Shown here: positions 27,094 through 38,116 of the stretch, piece by piece
Numbering within the stretch: the stretch's first letter is position 1
Layout: each line of letters begins with the position of its first letter
DNA from: Lysobacteraceae bacterium
Lineage (GTDB): Bacteria; Pseudomonadota; Gammaproteobacteria; Xanthomonadales; Ahniellaceae
Length of the DNA: 64,000 nt
Direction of reading: 5' to 3'
NCBI GenBank assembly: GCA_021299185.1
Contig: JAJTHZ010000056.1
Location: 1-64,000, forward strand
Made by a program: the position numbers and the translations under genes
The notes under the pieces: model-generated
What the model was told of the DNA's origin: nothing
Seen by the model: only the letters and a program-made list of their open reading frames with translations
The model's database searches: none

Positions 27094-28431
27094 TCAGAAC
27101 GAGTAGCGCGCGACCAGGTGCAGGCGGGTCAGATCGCCGTCGGCACCGCTTTCCAGTTCGCGGTTGGCGAAGCGCAGCTCCGCACCCAGGTCGAGTCTCG
27201 GCGTCGGGGTGTGGAAGATGTTGAACGACAGCGAGTCGACCGACTCGGTCACCGCGTTGCCGGTCAGGTTGACGTCGTTGTCGTAGCTCGACGTCGCGTA
27301 GTAGATGTTGAACCGGGTCTTCGGGGTGAACGCGTGGCGCAGGCCGACGAAGCCGACCAGGCCGTCGATCGCCTCCAGGTCGCCCGTGGCATCGAGCACC
27401 GCGTCGCTGGCCACGCCGAGGCCGATGTAGCGGCCGATCGCCTGGCCGCCGTACAGCGCGAAGCGCAGGTCGGTGCTGGGGCTGAAGTTGTAGCGGCCCG
27501 ACACCGTGCCGGCGAAGGCCATCTGGGTGTCGTCGATCGCACCGGTGCCGGTGGTCTCGTAGGCGAGCTGGCGCAGGATCACGCCGGCCGTGAGGTGGCC
27601 CCAGGGCTGGGTCCAGCGGTAGCGCGCGGTCAGGTCGGGCAGGCTGTTGTCGTCGGACTGGATGCGCGTGCCGCCGCGGAACGGGGTGATCGTGGTCTCC
27701 GGGTTCTCCAGCGAGAACGACCAGTTGCCCGAGGTGTAGCGGATCATCGGCTGGCGCGCGAACACCGTGCCCTCGGTCGGGCCGACCAGGTCGACCGCCT
27801 CCGGCAGGGCGGCCGGGTCCATGAAGTTGGACCAGGTCTGGCCGAACAGCCAGTTGTTCCACGAGAACCAGGCATGGCGCACGGCCAGCCCGTAGGTGTT
27901 GGTCGCCACCTGGGTGCCCAGCGCGCCACCGAACACGTCGCCTTCGAGGCGCGCGGACAGCTTGTCGCCGGCATCCGTGGTGTGGTCGACGCCGAAGATG
28001 TAGCGGCTGAACTTGATGTGGGTGTTCAGGTCGGTGCCCTCGTCGGCGCCACCGACCGGAATGCCACCCGGCACGTACAGGTCGCGGCCGGCGCTGGAAT
28101 CCGGGATTTCGCCGCCGTCGGTGTTGGTGGCCAGCGCCTCGGTGCGCATGAAGCCGGAGAAGAAGAATCGCGTGCCCGGATTGGCGTTGGGCGTGATGGT
28201 GGTGACCTGGATCGGCGGCGGCGGCGGCGGCGTGCCCGGTGCGGGCGGCGGCGGCGGCGCGTTCTTGGCCTTGAGTTCGGCCATCAGGTCGTTGAGCTGC
28301 TTCTCCAGCTGGGCGATGCGGCTTTCCAGTTCCTGCTCTTTCGCGGTCTGCGCCGACACGGGCGCGGCGGCGAGGCCGGCAGTGATGGCGAGCGCGAGCA
28401 GGCAGTGCCGGAGTTTCGGGGTCGGGGCCAT
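27094..28431 (-). CDS. DcaP-like outer-membrane porin
   Basis: A 445-residue protein with a signal peptide (about 1-27, ALAITAGLAAAPVSAQ), a short coiled coil (KEQELESRIAQLEKQLNDLMAELK), a proline-rich linker with two runs of prolines (about 58-75), and a beta-barrel domain ending in an aromatic residue (LVARYSF), the usual C-terminal sorting signal. The coiled-coil plus barrel layout matches DcaP-type porins, which form trimers and pass small carboxylates. The ATG at 28431 has AAAGGAGAA upstream. It is divergent from acs, so it may supply acetate or dicarboxylates to the adjacent permeases. Confidence 0.85.
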   Translation of the reverse strand: MAPTPKLRHCLLALAITAGLAAAPVSAQTAKEQELESRIAQLEKQLNDLMAELKAKNAPPPPPAPGTPPPPPPIQVTTITPNANPGTRFFFSGFMRTEALATNTDGGEIPDSSAGRDLYVPGGIPVGGADEGTDLNTHIKFSRYIFGVDHTTDAGDKLSARLEGDVFGGALGTQVATNTYGLAVRHAWFSWNNWLFGQTWSNFMDPAALPEAVDLVGPTEGTVFARQPMIRYTSGNWSFSLENPETTITPFRGGTRIQSDDNSLPDLTARYRWTQPWGHLTAGVILRQLAYETTGTGAIDDTQMAFAGTVSGRYNFSPSTDLRFALYGGQAIGRYIGLGVASDAVLDATGDLEAIDGLVGFVGLRHAFTPKTRFNIYYATSSYDNDVNLTGNAVTESVDSLSFNIFHTPTPRLDLGAELRFANRELESGADGDLTRLHLVARYSF

Positions 28432-28728
28432 GCAGTTCTCCTTTGATCGGGCGCAACGGGATGCCGCGCCACCCGGAGTGGCACGGCCTGTTCCCAGGTC
28501 AGCCGGGATGGGGCAACGGCACGGCGCGCCCTGAAAGGCCCCGCGGCACGCCCCTCCCCGAGCGTGGGTGCGGACGGTTTCGCACGCGATGCCTGGGGCT
28601 GCCATTCTTCTTTGGTCGTAAGCTCACGCGGCGTTGACTAAAGTCGGGTTGCGGCAGCGCATCAATCGAAGCAAATTCCAGACCGCGCGGCGCGCGACGT
28701 GCCGCCGTCATCCCTGGGAGGGGACGCC
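28432..28728. promoter_or_regulatory. Shared divergent regulatory region of porin and acs
   Basis: This 297-base gene-free gap separates the porin and acs starts. TTGACT occurs at about 28634 but has no good -10 at the right distance. It is less GC-rich around 28590-28690. By analogy to acs in Vibrio and Pseudomonas it should carry the CrbR-responsive promoter, but I cannot identify a specific operator. Confidence 0.4.
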
Positions 28729-30669
<1,941 letters not shown>

Positions 30670-30814
30670 ACCCCCGGGCGCCGGGGCGCCGGCGCCCTCC
30701 GACCAAAGCCGGATGGCGGGCCACGGTGGCGCGGCCCACCATGGATGCATGTCGCATCTCGCTCCCGGCCTCGAACGCGGGTACGCTCCGTCCGACGTCG
30801 TGAGCAGCCGCGCC

Positions 30815-31486
30815 ATGAGCGAAATCCTGATCGCCGACGACCACCCGCTGTTCCGCGAAGCGCTCAAGGGCGCGGTCGCCTCGGCCCTGCCCGGCGCCGA
30901 GATCCGCGAGGCGCAGGACGTCGGCAGCCTGCTCGCGCTGGCCGACGCTTACCCGCAGGCTGAACTGCTGCTGCTGGACCTGAACATGCCCGGCGCCAAC
31001 GGCTTCTCGGCGCTGGTCCACGTGCGCGCCGCGCACCCCGGCCTGCCGGTGGTGGTGGTCAGCGCGCGCGAGGACGGCGACACCGTGCGCCGCGCGCTGG
31101 CGCACGGCGCGACCGGCTTCATCCCCAAGAGCGCCGACGTACCGACCCTGGTCGGCGCGCTGCGCGCCGTGCTCGACGGCGAAACCTGGGCCCCGCCCGA
31201 CACCGGTCGCGCCGGTGCGCTGGAACCGGAAGAGGCCGCGCTCGCGCGCCGCCTGGCCGAACTCACGCCACAGCAGTTCCGCGTGCTCGGCATGGTCTGC
31301 GCCGGCCTGCTCAACAAGCAGATCGCCTACGAACTGCAGGTCAGCGAGGCGACGGTCAAGGCGCACATGACCGCGATCCTGCGCAAGCTCGGCGTGCACA
31401 CGCGCACCCAGGCCGTGATGCTGGCCGGCAAGCTCGCCCTCGACCAGGCCTCGGTCCGCCCGCCACCGGAAGACGACGACGCCTGA
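30815..31486 (+). CDS. crbR: LuxR/FixJ-type response regulator, CrbR/ErdR-like
   Basis: A 223-residue two-domain regulator: receiver (about 1-120) with the acidic pair DDH at 8-10, phospho-acceptor D55 in LLLLDLNMPG and the conserved lysine in FIPKSA; then a LuxR-type HTH (about 150-210; LTPQQFRVLGMVCAGLLNKQIAYELQVSEATVKAHMT). Directly after acs, and paired through a REP array with a SSS-fused hybrid kinase, it matches CrbR of Vibrio and MxtR/ErdR-type regulators of Pseudomonas, which activate acs. The start MSEILIADD fits the receiver fold; upstream in-frame starts add only shadow. Confidence 0.82.
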   Translation: MSEILIADDHPLFREALKGAVASALPGAEIREAQDVGSLLALADAYPQAELLLLDLNMPGANGFSALVHVRAAHPGLPVVVVSAREDGDTVRRALAHGATGFIPKSADVPTLVGALRAVLDGETWAPPDTGRAGALEPEEAALARRLAELTPQQFRVLGMVCAGLLNKQIAYELQVSEATVKAHMTAILRKLGVHTRTQAVMLAGKLALDQASVRPPPEDDDA

Positions 31487-31533
31487 GGCGTGCAGCGTGC
31501 AGCGCGGACGTCGGCCGCGACACGCGATGCAGC

Positions 31534-31867
31534 GGTCGCCCGCAAGCGGGCTCCTACACCATCGCACCCGCCCCCGTAGGAGCGCGCTTGCGCGCGATCG
31601 CACCCTCACACGCCGTCGCAAGACCCCGATGCCGCGGTCGCCCGCAAGCGGGCTCCTACAACATCGCATCCACCCATGTAGGAGCGCGCTTGCGCGCGAT
31701 CGCACCCTCACCCGCCGTCGCAAGGCCCCGATGCCGCGGTCGCCCGCAAGCGGGCTCCTACAACATCGCATCCACCATCGTAGGAGCGCGCTTGCGCGCG
31801 ATCGCACCCTCACCCGCCGTCGCAAGACCCCGATGCCGCGGTCGCCCGCAAGCGGGCTCCTACGGCA
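31534..31867. repeat. REP array, exact 102-base period
   Basis: Two opposed REP types alternate. GTAGGAGCGCGCTTGCGCGC begins at 31576, 31678 and 31780, and GGTCGCCCGCAAGCGGGCTC begins at 31534, 31636, 31738 and 31840, both at exactly 102-base spacing. The heads read GTAGGAGC (direct) or GCTCCTAC (inverted). The array fills the 424-base gap between the convergent crbR and crbS genes. Because 102 is divisible by three, it makes spurious open frames with a 34-residue repeat, which I do not treat as a gene. Confidence 0.92.
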
Positions 31868-31910
31868 TCGCAACCGCGCAAGGTCGCGGCGACGCGGGTT
31901 GGACCTTCAC

Positions 31911-34900
31911 TCAGCCCGCCGCCACCTCGCGCTGCTGCGCCAGTGCCGCCAGGAGGGCGCGCAGCGCGGCCGGCTTGACGGGCTTGCGCAGCAGCGCGTA
32001 GCCGCGCTCGCGCGCGGCCGCGGCCAGCGTGTCGGAGGCATCGGCGGTGATCAGCGCGCCAGGCACGTCGGCGATCGCGCGCAGCTCGTCCAGCGCATCG
32101 AGGCCCTCGACGCGGCCGTGCAGGTGGTAGTCGGCGAGGATCGCGTCGGGCACGCGCTCGCGCACCCGCGCCAGTGCTTCGTCGATGGTGGTGGCCGCGA
32201 CCACCTCCACGCCCCAGCGCTCGAGCAGGGCGCGCATGCCGTCGAGGATGTCGCGATCGTTGTCGAGGCACAGCACGCGCATCGGCGGCAGGCTCGCCGC
32301 GGTGGCGGCGGCCGGCGTCGCCGGGGTGGCCTGGCGCGAGTCGCCGAGCGGCACGTCGATCGAGAAGCAGGACCCGGTGCCGGGTCGCGAGCGCAGACCC
32401 AGCCGGTGCCCGAGCAGGCGCGCGATGCGCTCGCAGATCGACAGGCCCAGCCCGAGGCCCTTCTCGCCCCACGGCGAGGCCTGGTCGAGGCGCTGGAACT
32501 CCTCGAAGATGCGCTGCTGGTGCTCGCTGGCGATGCCCGGCCCCGAATCCCAGACCTCGAAGCGCACGACACCGCCGCGCCGCCGCGCCGCCAGCAGCAC
32601 GCCGCCGCTCTGCGTGTAGCGCAGGGCGTTGGACACGAGGTTCTGCAGCACGCGGCGCAGCAGGCGGCGGTCGGAGCGCACGTGCAGCGGCAGGCCGCGG
32701 ATGCGTAGCGCCAGCCCGCGCGCGCCGGCCAGCCCGCCGAACTGCGCGCGCAGGGTGTCGAACAGTTCGGCCACCGGGAACACCTCGATCTGCACGCGCT
32801 GCGCGCCGGCGTCGAGGCGCGAGATGTCGAGCAGGCCGTCGAGCAGTTCCTCGGCGGCGCGCAGCGCGGTGTCGATGCGCTCGCCGAGCGCGCTCGGTTC
32901 GGGGTCGATGCCGGGCCGCGCGCGCAGCGCGGAAGCGAACAGTCGCGCGGCATTGAGCGGCTGCAGCAGGTCGTGGCTGGCGGCGGCGACGAAGCGCGTC
33001 TTCGACTGGTTGGCCGCCTCGGCCGCGAGCTGCGCGACCTTCTGCGCGCCGAGCGCGTTGGACAGCTCGCGCGTGCGCTCGGCCACCCGGTGTTCGAGCC
33101 GTTCGGTGGCCTCGCGCAGTTCGTGTTCGACGCGCTTGTAGTCGGTGACGTCGGTGAAGGTCATCAGGTACCCGCCGTCGGGCAGCGGCGTGCCGCGGCT
33201 TTCGATCACCCGCCCATCGGGCCGCTCGCGCAGGAACACGTGCGGGCGGCCCATGCGCAGGTGCCACACCCGGCGTTGCACCAGGTCCTCGACATCGCCC
33301 GGCCCGAGCAGGCCGCGTTCAGCGTTGAAGCGGACCAGGTCGGCCACCGGGCGGCCGATATAGAGCAGGTCTGCGGGATAGTCGAACAGTTCGGCGTAGC
33401 GGCGGTTCCACGCGACCAGGCGCTGCTCGCGGTCGACCACCGACAGGCCCTGCGCCATGTGCTCGAAGGTGGATGCCAGCAGGCCGCGCGAGAAGCGCAG
33501 CTCCTGCGAGGCCTCATCGAGCAGCGAGGCCACCTCGTCGAGCTCCATGCCGCTGCCGCGCAGCGCCGAGGTCAGCACCAGGCGCGCCGAGGACGCGCCG
33601 ATCGCGCCGGCCAGCACGCGTTCGACGTGCTGCAGCAGGCCACGGTCGGCGGTGGCCTCGCGGGTCATCGGGCGCCCGTGCACGCGCGCATATTCGTCGA
33701 ACGCGCGCAGCGCGGCGTCCTCGCCGAGGATGCGCGCGGCGAGATCCAGCAGGTCGCCGACCGAAGCGCGGCCGGCCAGCCGCGCATCGGGGTTGGGCGG
33801 CGCGCTGCCCGGCACCAGGAAGGCGCGCGCGCGGAAGCGCTCGCTGACCGACGGCCGCCGCCAGCGCGAGACCAGCGCGAACGCGACCACGTTCGCGAGC
33901 AGCGACCACAGGGTGCCGTGGGTCACCGGATCGAGCGCATCGAGGCCGAACAGCGCGTGCGGGCGCAGCCAGTGGAGCCCGAACGGACCGTCGACCAGCC
34001 AGGCCGCCGGCAGCAGGCCGATACCGGCCAGGGTCGGCAGGAACAGCGCGTACAGCCACACGCCGAAGCCGGCCAGCAGGCCCGCCTTGGCGCCGGCGGC
34101 CGAGGCGTTGCGGATGTACAGGCCGGCCACGATCGCCGGCATGAACTGCGCCACCGCCACGAAGGCCAGCAGGCCGACCGAGGCGAGGTTGGGGAACGCA
34201 TCCGACATCCGGTAGTAGCCGAACGCCGCCAGCATCAGGCCGAGGATCGCGAGCCGGCGCACCCACAGCACCAGCCGCGACAGGTCGCCGCGCTGGGCCA
34301 GCCGGATCCCGCGCACGCGCGACAGGGTCGGCATCACCAGTTCGTTGGACACCATCGTCGCCAGCGCCACGCTCTCGACGATGATCATGCCGGTGGCGGC
34401 GGAGAAGCCGCCGAGGAAAGCGAACAGGGCCAGCAGTTCGGCGCCCTGCGACAGCGGCAGCCACAGCACGAAGCGGTCCGGGTGCACGTCGGCCGGCGCC
34501 AGCGCCAGCCCGGCGCTGGCGATCGGGATCACCAGCAGGCTGAACACCGCGAGGTAGCCCGGGAAGGCCCAGCGCGCGATGCCGACGTCGGCGACGTTCT
34601 CGCACTCCACCGCGCCGACCTGGAACTGCCGCGGCAGGCACAGCGCGGCGGTGAAGGCGAGCAGGGTCTGGCTGAGGAAGGCCAGGGTCAGCATCTCGTT
34701 GCCGTCGATCGGCAGCACGCGTCCCGGCGGCGGCGGCGGTGCGTCGCGCAGCAGCATCCAGGCGAACAGTCCCACCGCGACGAAGGCCAGCAGCTTGACC
34801 AGCGATTCCAGCGCGATGGCCAGCATCAGCCCGTGGTGGTGTTCGGTCACGTCGACCACCCGGGTGCCGAACAGGATCGCGAACAGGGCCAGCACCAGGG

Positions 34901-35396
34901 CCACGTAGAAGGTGCCGTCGGCGATCCACGCCCCGCCGCCCACCGCGGTTGAACCTGCCATCACCTCCAGGCTCATCGCCACCGCCTTGAACTGCAGCGC
35001 CACGTAGGGCACGGCGGCGGTCAGCGCGATCAGGGTCACCAGCGCGGCGAGGTGCTGGCTCTTGCCGTAGCGCGAGGCGATGAAGTCCGCGATCGAGGTG
35101 ATGTTGCGGTCGTGGGTGATGGTCACCACGCGGCGGAACAGGCCGCCGAAGGCGATGAACAGCAGCGCCGGACCGAGGTAGATCGCGAGGTAGTTGATGC
35201 CGGAGGTGGCCGCGCTGCCCACCGCGCCGTAGAAGGTCCACGACGTGCAGTACACCGCCAGCGCCAGCGCATAGACCTGCGGGCGCAGCCAGTGGTGGGT
35301 CGGATACAGCGGCCGACGGTCGCCCGCCCAGGCGACCAGGAACAGCACGCCCAGGTAGGCCACGCAGACCGCGATGAGCGTCAAGCCGCTGAACAT
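31911..35396 (-). CDS. crbS: SSS-transporter-fused hybrid histidine kinase, CrbS/CbrA-like
   Basis: An 1161-residue protein. Residues about 1-500 are a sodium:solute-symporter domain with some 13 membrane segments; then a linker, a PAS domain (about 660-770, FSRGLLASTFEHMAQGLSVVD), HisKA with H808 in AAASHDLLQPLN, HATPase with GLGLGLSI (about 980), and a C-terminal receiver with D1089 in DAILADYHL. This is the CrbS/MxtR/CbrA architecture, in which a transporter-like domain senses a solute. With acs, the LuxR regulator and acetate permeases adjacent, CrbS (acetate switch) is the best guess over CbrA (histidine/carbon balance). GGAGGGAAG precedes the ATG at 35396. Confidence 0.85.
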   Translation of the reverse strand: MFSGLTLIAVCVAYLGVLFLVAWAGDRRPLYPTHHWLRPQVYALALAVYCTSWTFYGAVGSAATSGINYLAIYLGPALLFIAFGGLFRRVVTITHDRNITSIADFIASRYGKSQHLAALVTLIALTAAVPYVALQFKAVAMSLEVMAGSTAVGGGAWIADGTFYVALVLALFAILFGTRVVDVTEHHHGLMLAIALESLVKLLAFVAVGLFAWMLLRDAPPPPPGRVLPIDGNEMLTLAFLSQTLLAFTAALCLPRQFQVGAVECENVADVGIARWAFPGYLAVFSLLVIPIASAGLALAPADVHPDRFVLWLPLSQGAELLALFAFLGGFSAATGMIIVESVALATMVSNELVMPTLSRVRGIRLAQRGDLSRLVLWVRRLAILGLMLAAFGYYRMSDAFPNLASVGLLAFVAVAQFMPAIVAGLYIRNASAAGAKAGLLAGFGVWLYALFLPTLAGIGLLPAAWLVDGPFGLHWLRPHALFGLDALDPVTHGTLWSLLANVVAFALVSRWRRPSVSERFRARAFLVPGSAPPNPDARLAGRASVGDLLDLAARILGEDAALRAFDEYARVHGRPMTREATADRGLLQHVERVLAGAIGASSARLVLTSALRGSGMELDEVASLLDEASQELRFSRGLLASTFEHMAQGLSVVDREQRLVAWNRRYAELFDYPADLLYIGRPVADLVRFNAERGLLGPGDVEDLVQRRVWHLRMGRPHVFLRERPDGRVIESRGTPLPDGGYLMTFTDVTDYKRVEHELREATERLEHRVAERTRELSNALGAQKVAQLAAEAANQSKTRFVAAASHDLLQPLNAARLFASALRARPGIDPEPSALGERIDTALRAAEELLDGLLDISRLDAGAQRVQIEVFPVAELFDTLRAQFGGLAGARGLALRIRGLPLHVRSDRRLLRRVLQNLVSNALRYTQSGGVLLAARRRGGVVRFEVWDSGPGIASEHQQRIFEEFQRLDQASPWGEKGLGLGLSICERIARLLGHRLGLRSRPGTGSCFSIDVPLGDSRQATPATPAAATAASLPPMRVLCLDNDRDILDGMRALLERWGVEVVAATTIDEALARVRERVPDAILADYHLHGRVEGLDALDELRAIADVPGALITADASDTLAAAARERGYALLRKPVKPAALRALLAALAQQREVAAG

Positions 35397-35563
35397 GTCG
35401 GCTTCCCTCCCCACCGCCAGCCTAGCATCCGGCCGGCGTTCGACCTCCGTCGCACGACCAAGCGCCAATTGTGCAGGCGATGTGAAGAGACGACAGTGGC
35501 TGTGGGTGACCGCGGCGCAGGCGATCTCCCATCCACCGTCGCTGCGCGCTGGGAGGATCGGAG

Positions 35564-35902
35564 ATGGACATGCGAGCCAAGACCGTCGACTGGGCGGCAG
35601 TGAACGCCGACCCGCGCTTCCGCGACCTGCACCGCCGGAAGAGCCGCTTCCTATGGGGCCTGATGGCGTTTTCGGTGGCGTACTACTTCCTGCTGCCGCT
35701 GGGCGCGGCCTACGCCAGCGACCTGTTCAGGGTGAAACTCTGGGGCCCGGTCAACGTGGGCCTGGTGTTCGCCTGGTCGGAGTTCCTGGTCGCCTGGGGC
35801 ATCGCCTTCGTCTATGCGCGGCGCGCGAACCGCGAGTTCGACGCACTCGCCGCCGAGATCAACCGCGACGCGCTGGCCCAGGCCGCGGCGGTGACGCCAT
35901 GA
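35564..35902 (+). CDS. yjcH: DUF485 membrane protein, YjcH-like
   Basis: A 112-residue protein with two membrane segments (FLWGLMAFSVAYYFLLPLGAAY and VGLVFAWSEFLVAWGIAFVYARRANREFD), the DUF485 pattern. It is the small partner encoded ahead of ActP in many bacteria. The ATG at 35564 has GGGAGG seven bases upstream; a second ATG at 35570 is less well placed. Its stop overlaps the actP start (ATGA at 35899-35902), so the two are translationally coupled. It is divergent from crbS. Confidence 0.9.
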   Translation: MDMRAKTVDWAAVNADPRFRDLHRRKSRFLWGLMAFSVAYYFLLPLGAAYASDLFRVKLWGPVNVGLVFAWSEFLVAWGIAFVYARRANREFDALAAEINRDALAQAAAVTP

Positions 35903-37806
35903 ACGCGCACATCCTTCCGCGCCTCGGCGCCGCCGCACTGCTGCTCGGCCCCGCTTGCGCCTTCGCGCAGTCCGCCGGCGCGGTGGCGCCGGAGTACCGC
36001 TGGCTGACCTTCGCGGTGTTCGGCCTGATCATCGCCGGCACCCTGTGCGTGACCTGGCTCGCAGCAAGACGGGTCAAGGACGCCTCGTCGTTCTACGCCG
36101 CCGGGCGCTCGGTGTCCGGCATCCAGAACGGCTGGGCGATCGCCGGCGATTACCTGTCGGCCGCGTCGTTCCTCGGCATCGCGGGCCTGATCAGCCTCTA
36201 CGGCTACGACGGGTTCATGTATTCGGTCGGCTGGCTGGTGGCCTACATCACCGTGCTGCTGCTGATCGCCGAGCCCTGCCGCAACATTGGCAAGTACACG
36301 CTGGGCGACATCCTCGCCTTCCGCAACGACCCCAAGAAAGCCAAGACGATCGCCGCGATCAGCACCATCACGGTCTCGATCTTCTACCTGACCGCGCAGA
36401 TGGTCGGCGGCGGCGTGCTGGTCAAGACCCTGATCGGCATCGACTACGAGGTCAGCGTGATCGCGGTCGGCGTGCTGATGCTGGCCTACGTGATCTTCGG
36501 CGGCATGGTGGCCACCACCTGGGTGCAGATCATCAAGGCGGTGCTGCTGGTCGCCGCGTCCCTGCTGCTGGTGTTCTTCACCTGGCTGCCCTACGGCTTC
36601 TCGCTGCCGGGCTTCCTGCAGGCGGCGGTGGCGGACCCGAAGATCCAGATGCAGGTCGCCAAGCTGCTCGGCGATCCGGCCACCCAGATGAGCGCGGCCG
36701 AGCTCGGCCAGCGCTTCCTCGAGCCCGGCCTGTACCTGAAGAACCCGATCGACCAGATCTCGCTCGGCATGGCGCTGGTGCTGGGCACCGCCGGCATGCC
36801 GCACATCCTGATGCGCTTCTTCACCGTGCCGACCGCCAAGGACGCGCGCACCTCGGTGCTGTGGGCGATGGGCATCATCGGCGGCTTCTACGTGCTGACC
36901 CTGTTCCTCGGCCTCGGTGCGGCGATCAACGTCGGCGCGGGCAAGATCAGCGCGATCGACGCCGGCGGCAACATGGCGGGCCCGCTGCTCGCGCAGTACA
37001 TCGGCGGCGGCGCGGACTCGATCCTGGGCAACCTGTTCCTCGCCTTCGTGGCGGCGGTGGCCTTCGCCACCATCGTGGCGGTGGTGGCGGGCCTGGTGCT
37101 GGCCTCGGCGTCCGCGATGAGCCACGACATCTGGGTCGGCGTGGTCAAGGGCGAACGCGCCACGCCGCAGGAAGAAGTCCGCGCGGCGCGCATCTCCTCG
37201 CTGATCGTGGGCCTGGTGGCGATCGTGATCGGCATCGCGGCCAAGGGCCAGAACGTGGCGCACCTGGTGGCGCTGGCGTTCGCAGTGGCGGCCTCGTCCA
37301 ACCTGCCGGCGGTGCTGCTGACCCTGTACTGGAAGAAGTGCAACACCGGCGGCGTGGTGCTGGGCATGACGGTGGGCGCACTGTCGGCGATCGCGCTGGT
37401 GATGGTCAGCCCCAACATGACCTACCCGAACGCGGTTCGCGCGCAGAACGAACCGGTGATCGCCGCCGCGCCCGCGAAGATCGCCGCCGCCGAAGCCACG
37501 CTGGCTGCCGCGGCCACCGAGGCCGACCGCGCGACCGCACAGAAGGCGCTCGACAACGCGAAGGCGGCGCTCGCCGGCGCCGAGGCCAAGGTCGCCTCGG
37601 TGGCCGGCCAGACCACCAGCATGGTGGGCCTGGAAGCCCCGCTGGTCACGCTCAAGAACCCCGGCATCATCTCGATCCCGCTCGGCTTCCTGTGCGTGTT
37701 CCTGGGCTCGCTGCTGTACCGCGACAAGCGCGCCGAGGATGCGTGGGAGGAACTCTACGTGCGGCAGAACACCGGCATCCATGCGGAGGGGGCCGTCGCG
37801 CATTGA
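35899..37806 (+). CDS. actP: Cation/acetate symporter ActP
   Basis: A 635-residue SSS-family acetate permease. It has a signal-like first segment (LGAAALLLGPACAFAQ), then about 13 further segments with DASSFYAAGRSVSGIQNGWAIAGDYLSAASFLG, GGMVATTWVQIIKAV and LGTAGMPHILMRFFTVPTAKDARTS. Between the last two segments lies an unusual insertion of about 60 residues (about 515-575) rich in Ala, Lys and Glu (KIAAAEATLAAAATEADRAT), predicted to be a long helix or coiled coil. Coupled to the DUF485 gene upstream. It probably imports acetate for the nearby Acs. Confidence 0.93.
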   Translation: MNAHILPRLGAAALLLGPACAFAQSAGAVAPEYRWLTFAVFGLIIAGTLCVTWLAARRVKDASSFYAAGRSVSGIQNGWAIAGDYLSAASFLGIAGLISLYGYDGFMYSVGWLVAYITVLLLIAEPCRNIGKYTLGDILAFRNDPKKAKTIAAISTITVSIFYLTAQMVGGGVLVKTLIGIDYEVSVIAVGVLMLAYVIFGGMVATTWVQIIKAVLLVAASLLLVFFTWLPYGFSLPGFLQAAVADPKIQMQVAKLLGDPATQMSAAELGQRFLEPGLYLKNPIDQISLGMALVLGTAGMPHILMRFFTVPTAKDARTSVLWAMGIIGGFYVLTLFLGLGAAINVGAGKISAIDAGGNMAGPLLAQYIGGGADSILGNLFLAFVAAVAFATIVAVVAGLVLASASAMSHDIWVGVVKGERATPQEEVRAARISSLIVGLVAIVIGIAAKGQNVAHLVALAFAVAASSNLPAVLLTLYWKKCNTGGVVLGMTVGALSAIALVMVSPNMTYPNAVRAQNEPVIAAAPAKIAAAEATLAAAATEADRATAQKALDNAKAALAGAEAKVASVAGQTTSMVGLEAPLVTLKNPGIISIPLGFLCVFLGSLLYRDKRAEDAWEELYVRQNTGIHAEGAVAH

Positions 37807-37836
37807 AGCGGCGCGGGGTTGCTGTTGATGGTCGCT

Positions 37837-38096
37837 AGGGCCCAGGGCCCAGCCGACGGTAGCGAGGCGGATCGCGGTGGGGTATCGGACAGGAACCGCC
37901 GCATCGCGCGTCGAAGCTTCAGGGTACAGGGCCCAGGGTATAGACCGACGGTAGGCCGGGCATCGCGGTGCGGTGGGCGACAGGGACCACCGCTTCGCGT
38001 CCGGTCCACGGGCCAGCAAATCGTCGCCCCCCGCGTCGCAACGGAGCGTCGGTCACCGCCTCACTTCCGGGCCCTGGGCCCTGGGCCCTGTACCCT
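37837..38096. repeat. AGGGCCC-heptamer element 3 (inverted, decayed)
   Basis: Three heptamer runs occur in the 310-base gap between actP and the convergent exonuclease gene. 37837-37852 is AGGGCCC twice plus AG. 37921-37943 is AGGGTAC, AGGGCCC, AGGGTAT, AG. The inverted run at 38069-38096 reads on the minus strand AGGGTAC then AGGGCCC three times. Between the runs a GACGGTAG...GCGGTG segment is loosely repeated (about 37855-37890 and 37945-37980). No gene is seen in the gap. Confidence 0.85.
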
Positions 38097-38116
38097 TCTC
38101 TTCAATCGAGGCCTCA

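Noticed and set aside
24014-28456. Very long antisense open frame (about 1480 codons) opposite terC and abgT
   Set aside because: His/Arg/Asp/Gln-rich sequence typical of the antisense of high-GC genes; both sense genes have clear families.
31588-32001. Open frame with a 34-residue repeat (RCRGRPQAGSYNIAS-type)
   Set aside because: It is the 102-base REP array read as codons; 102 is a multiple of three, so the frame stays open. No ribosome site and no protein family.
37855-37990. Small gene in the actP-exonuclease gap
   Set aside because: The frames are formed by repeat DNA and have no ribosome site or recognisable domain.
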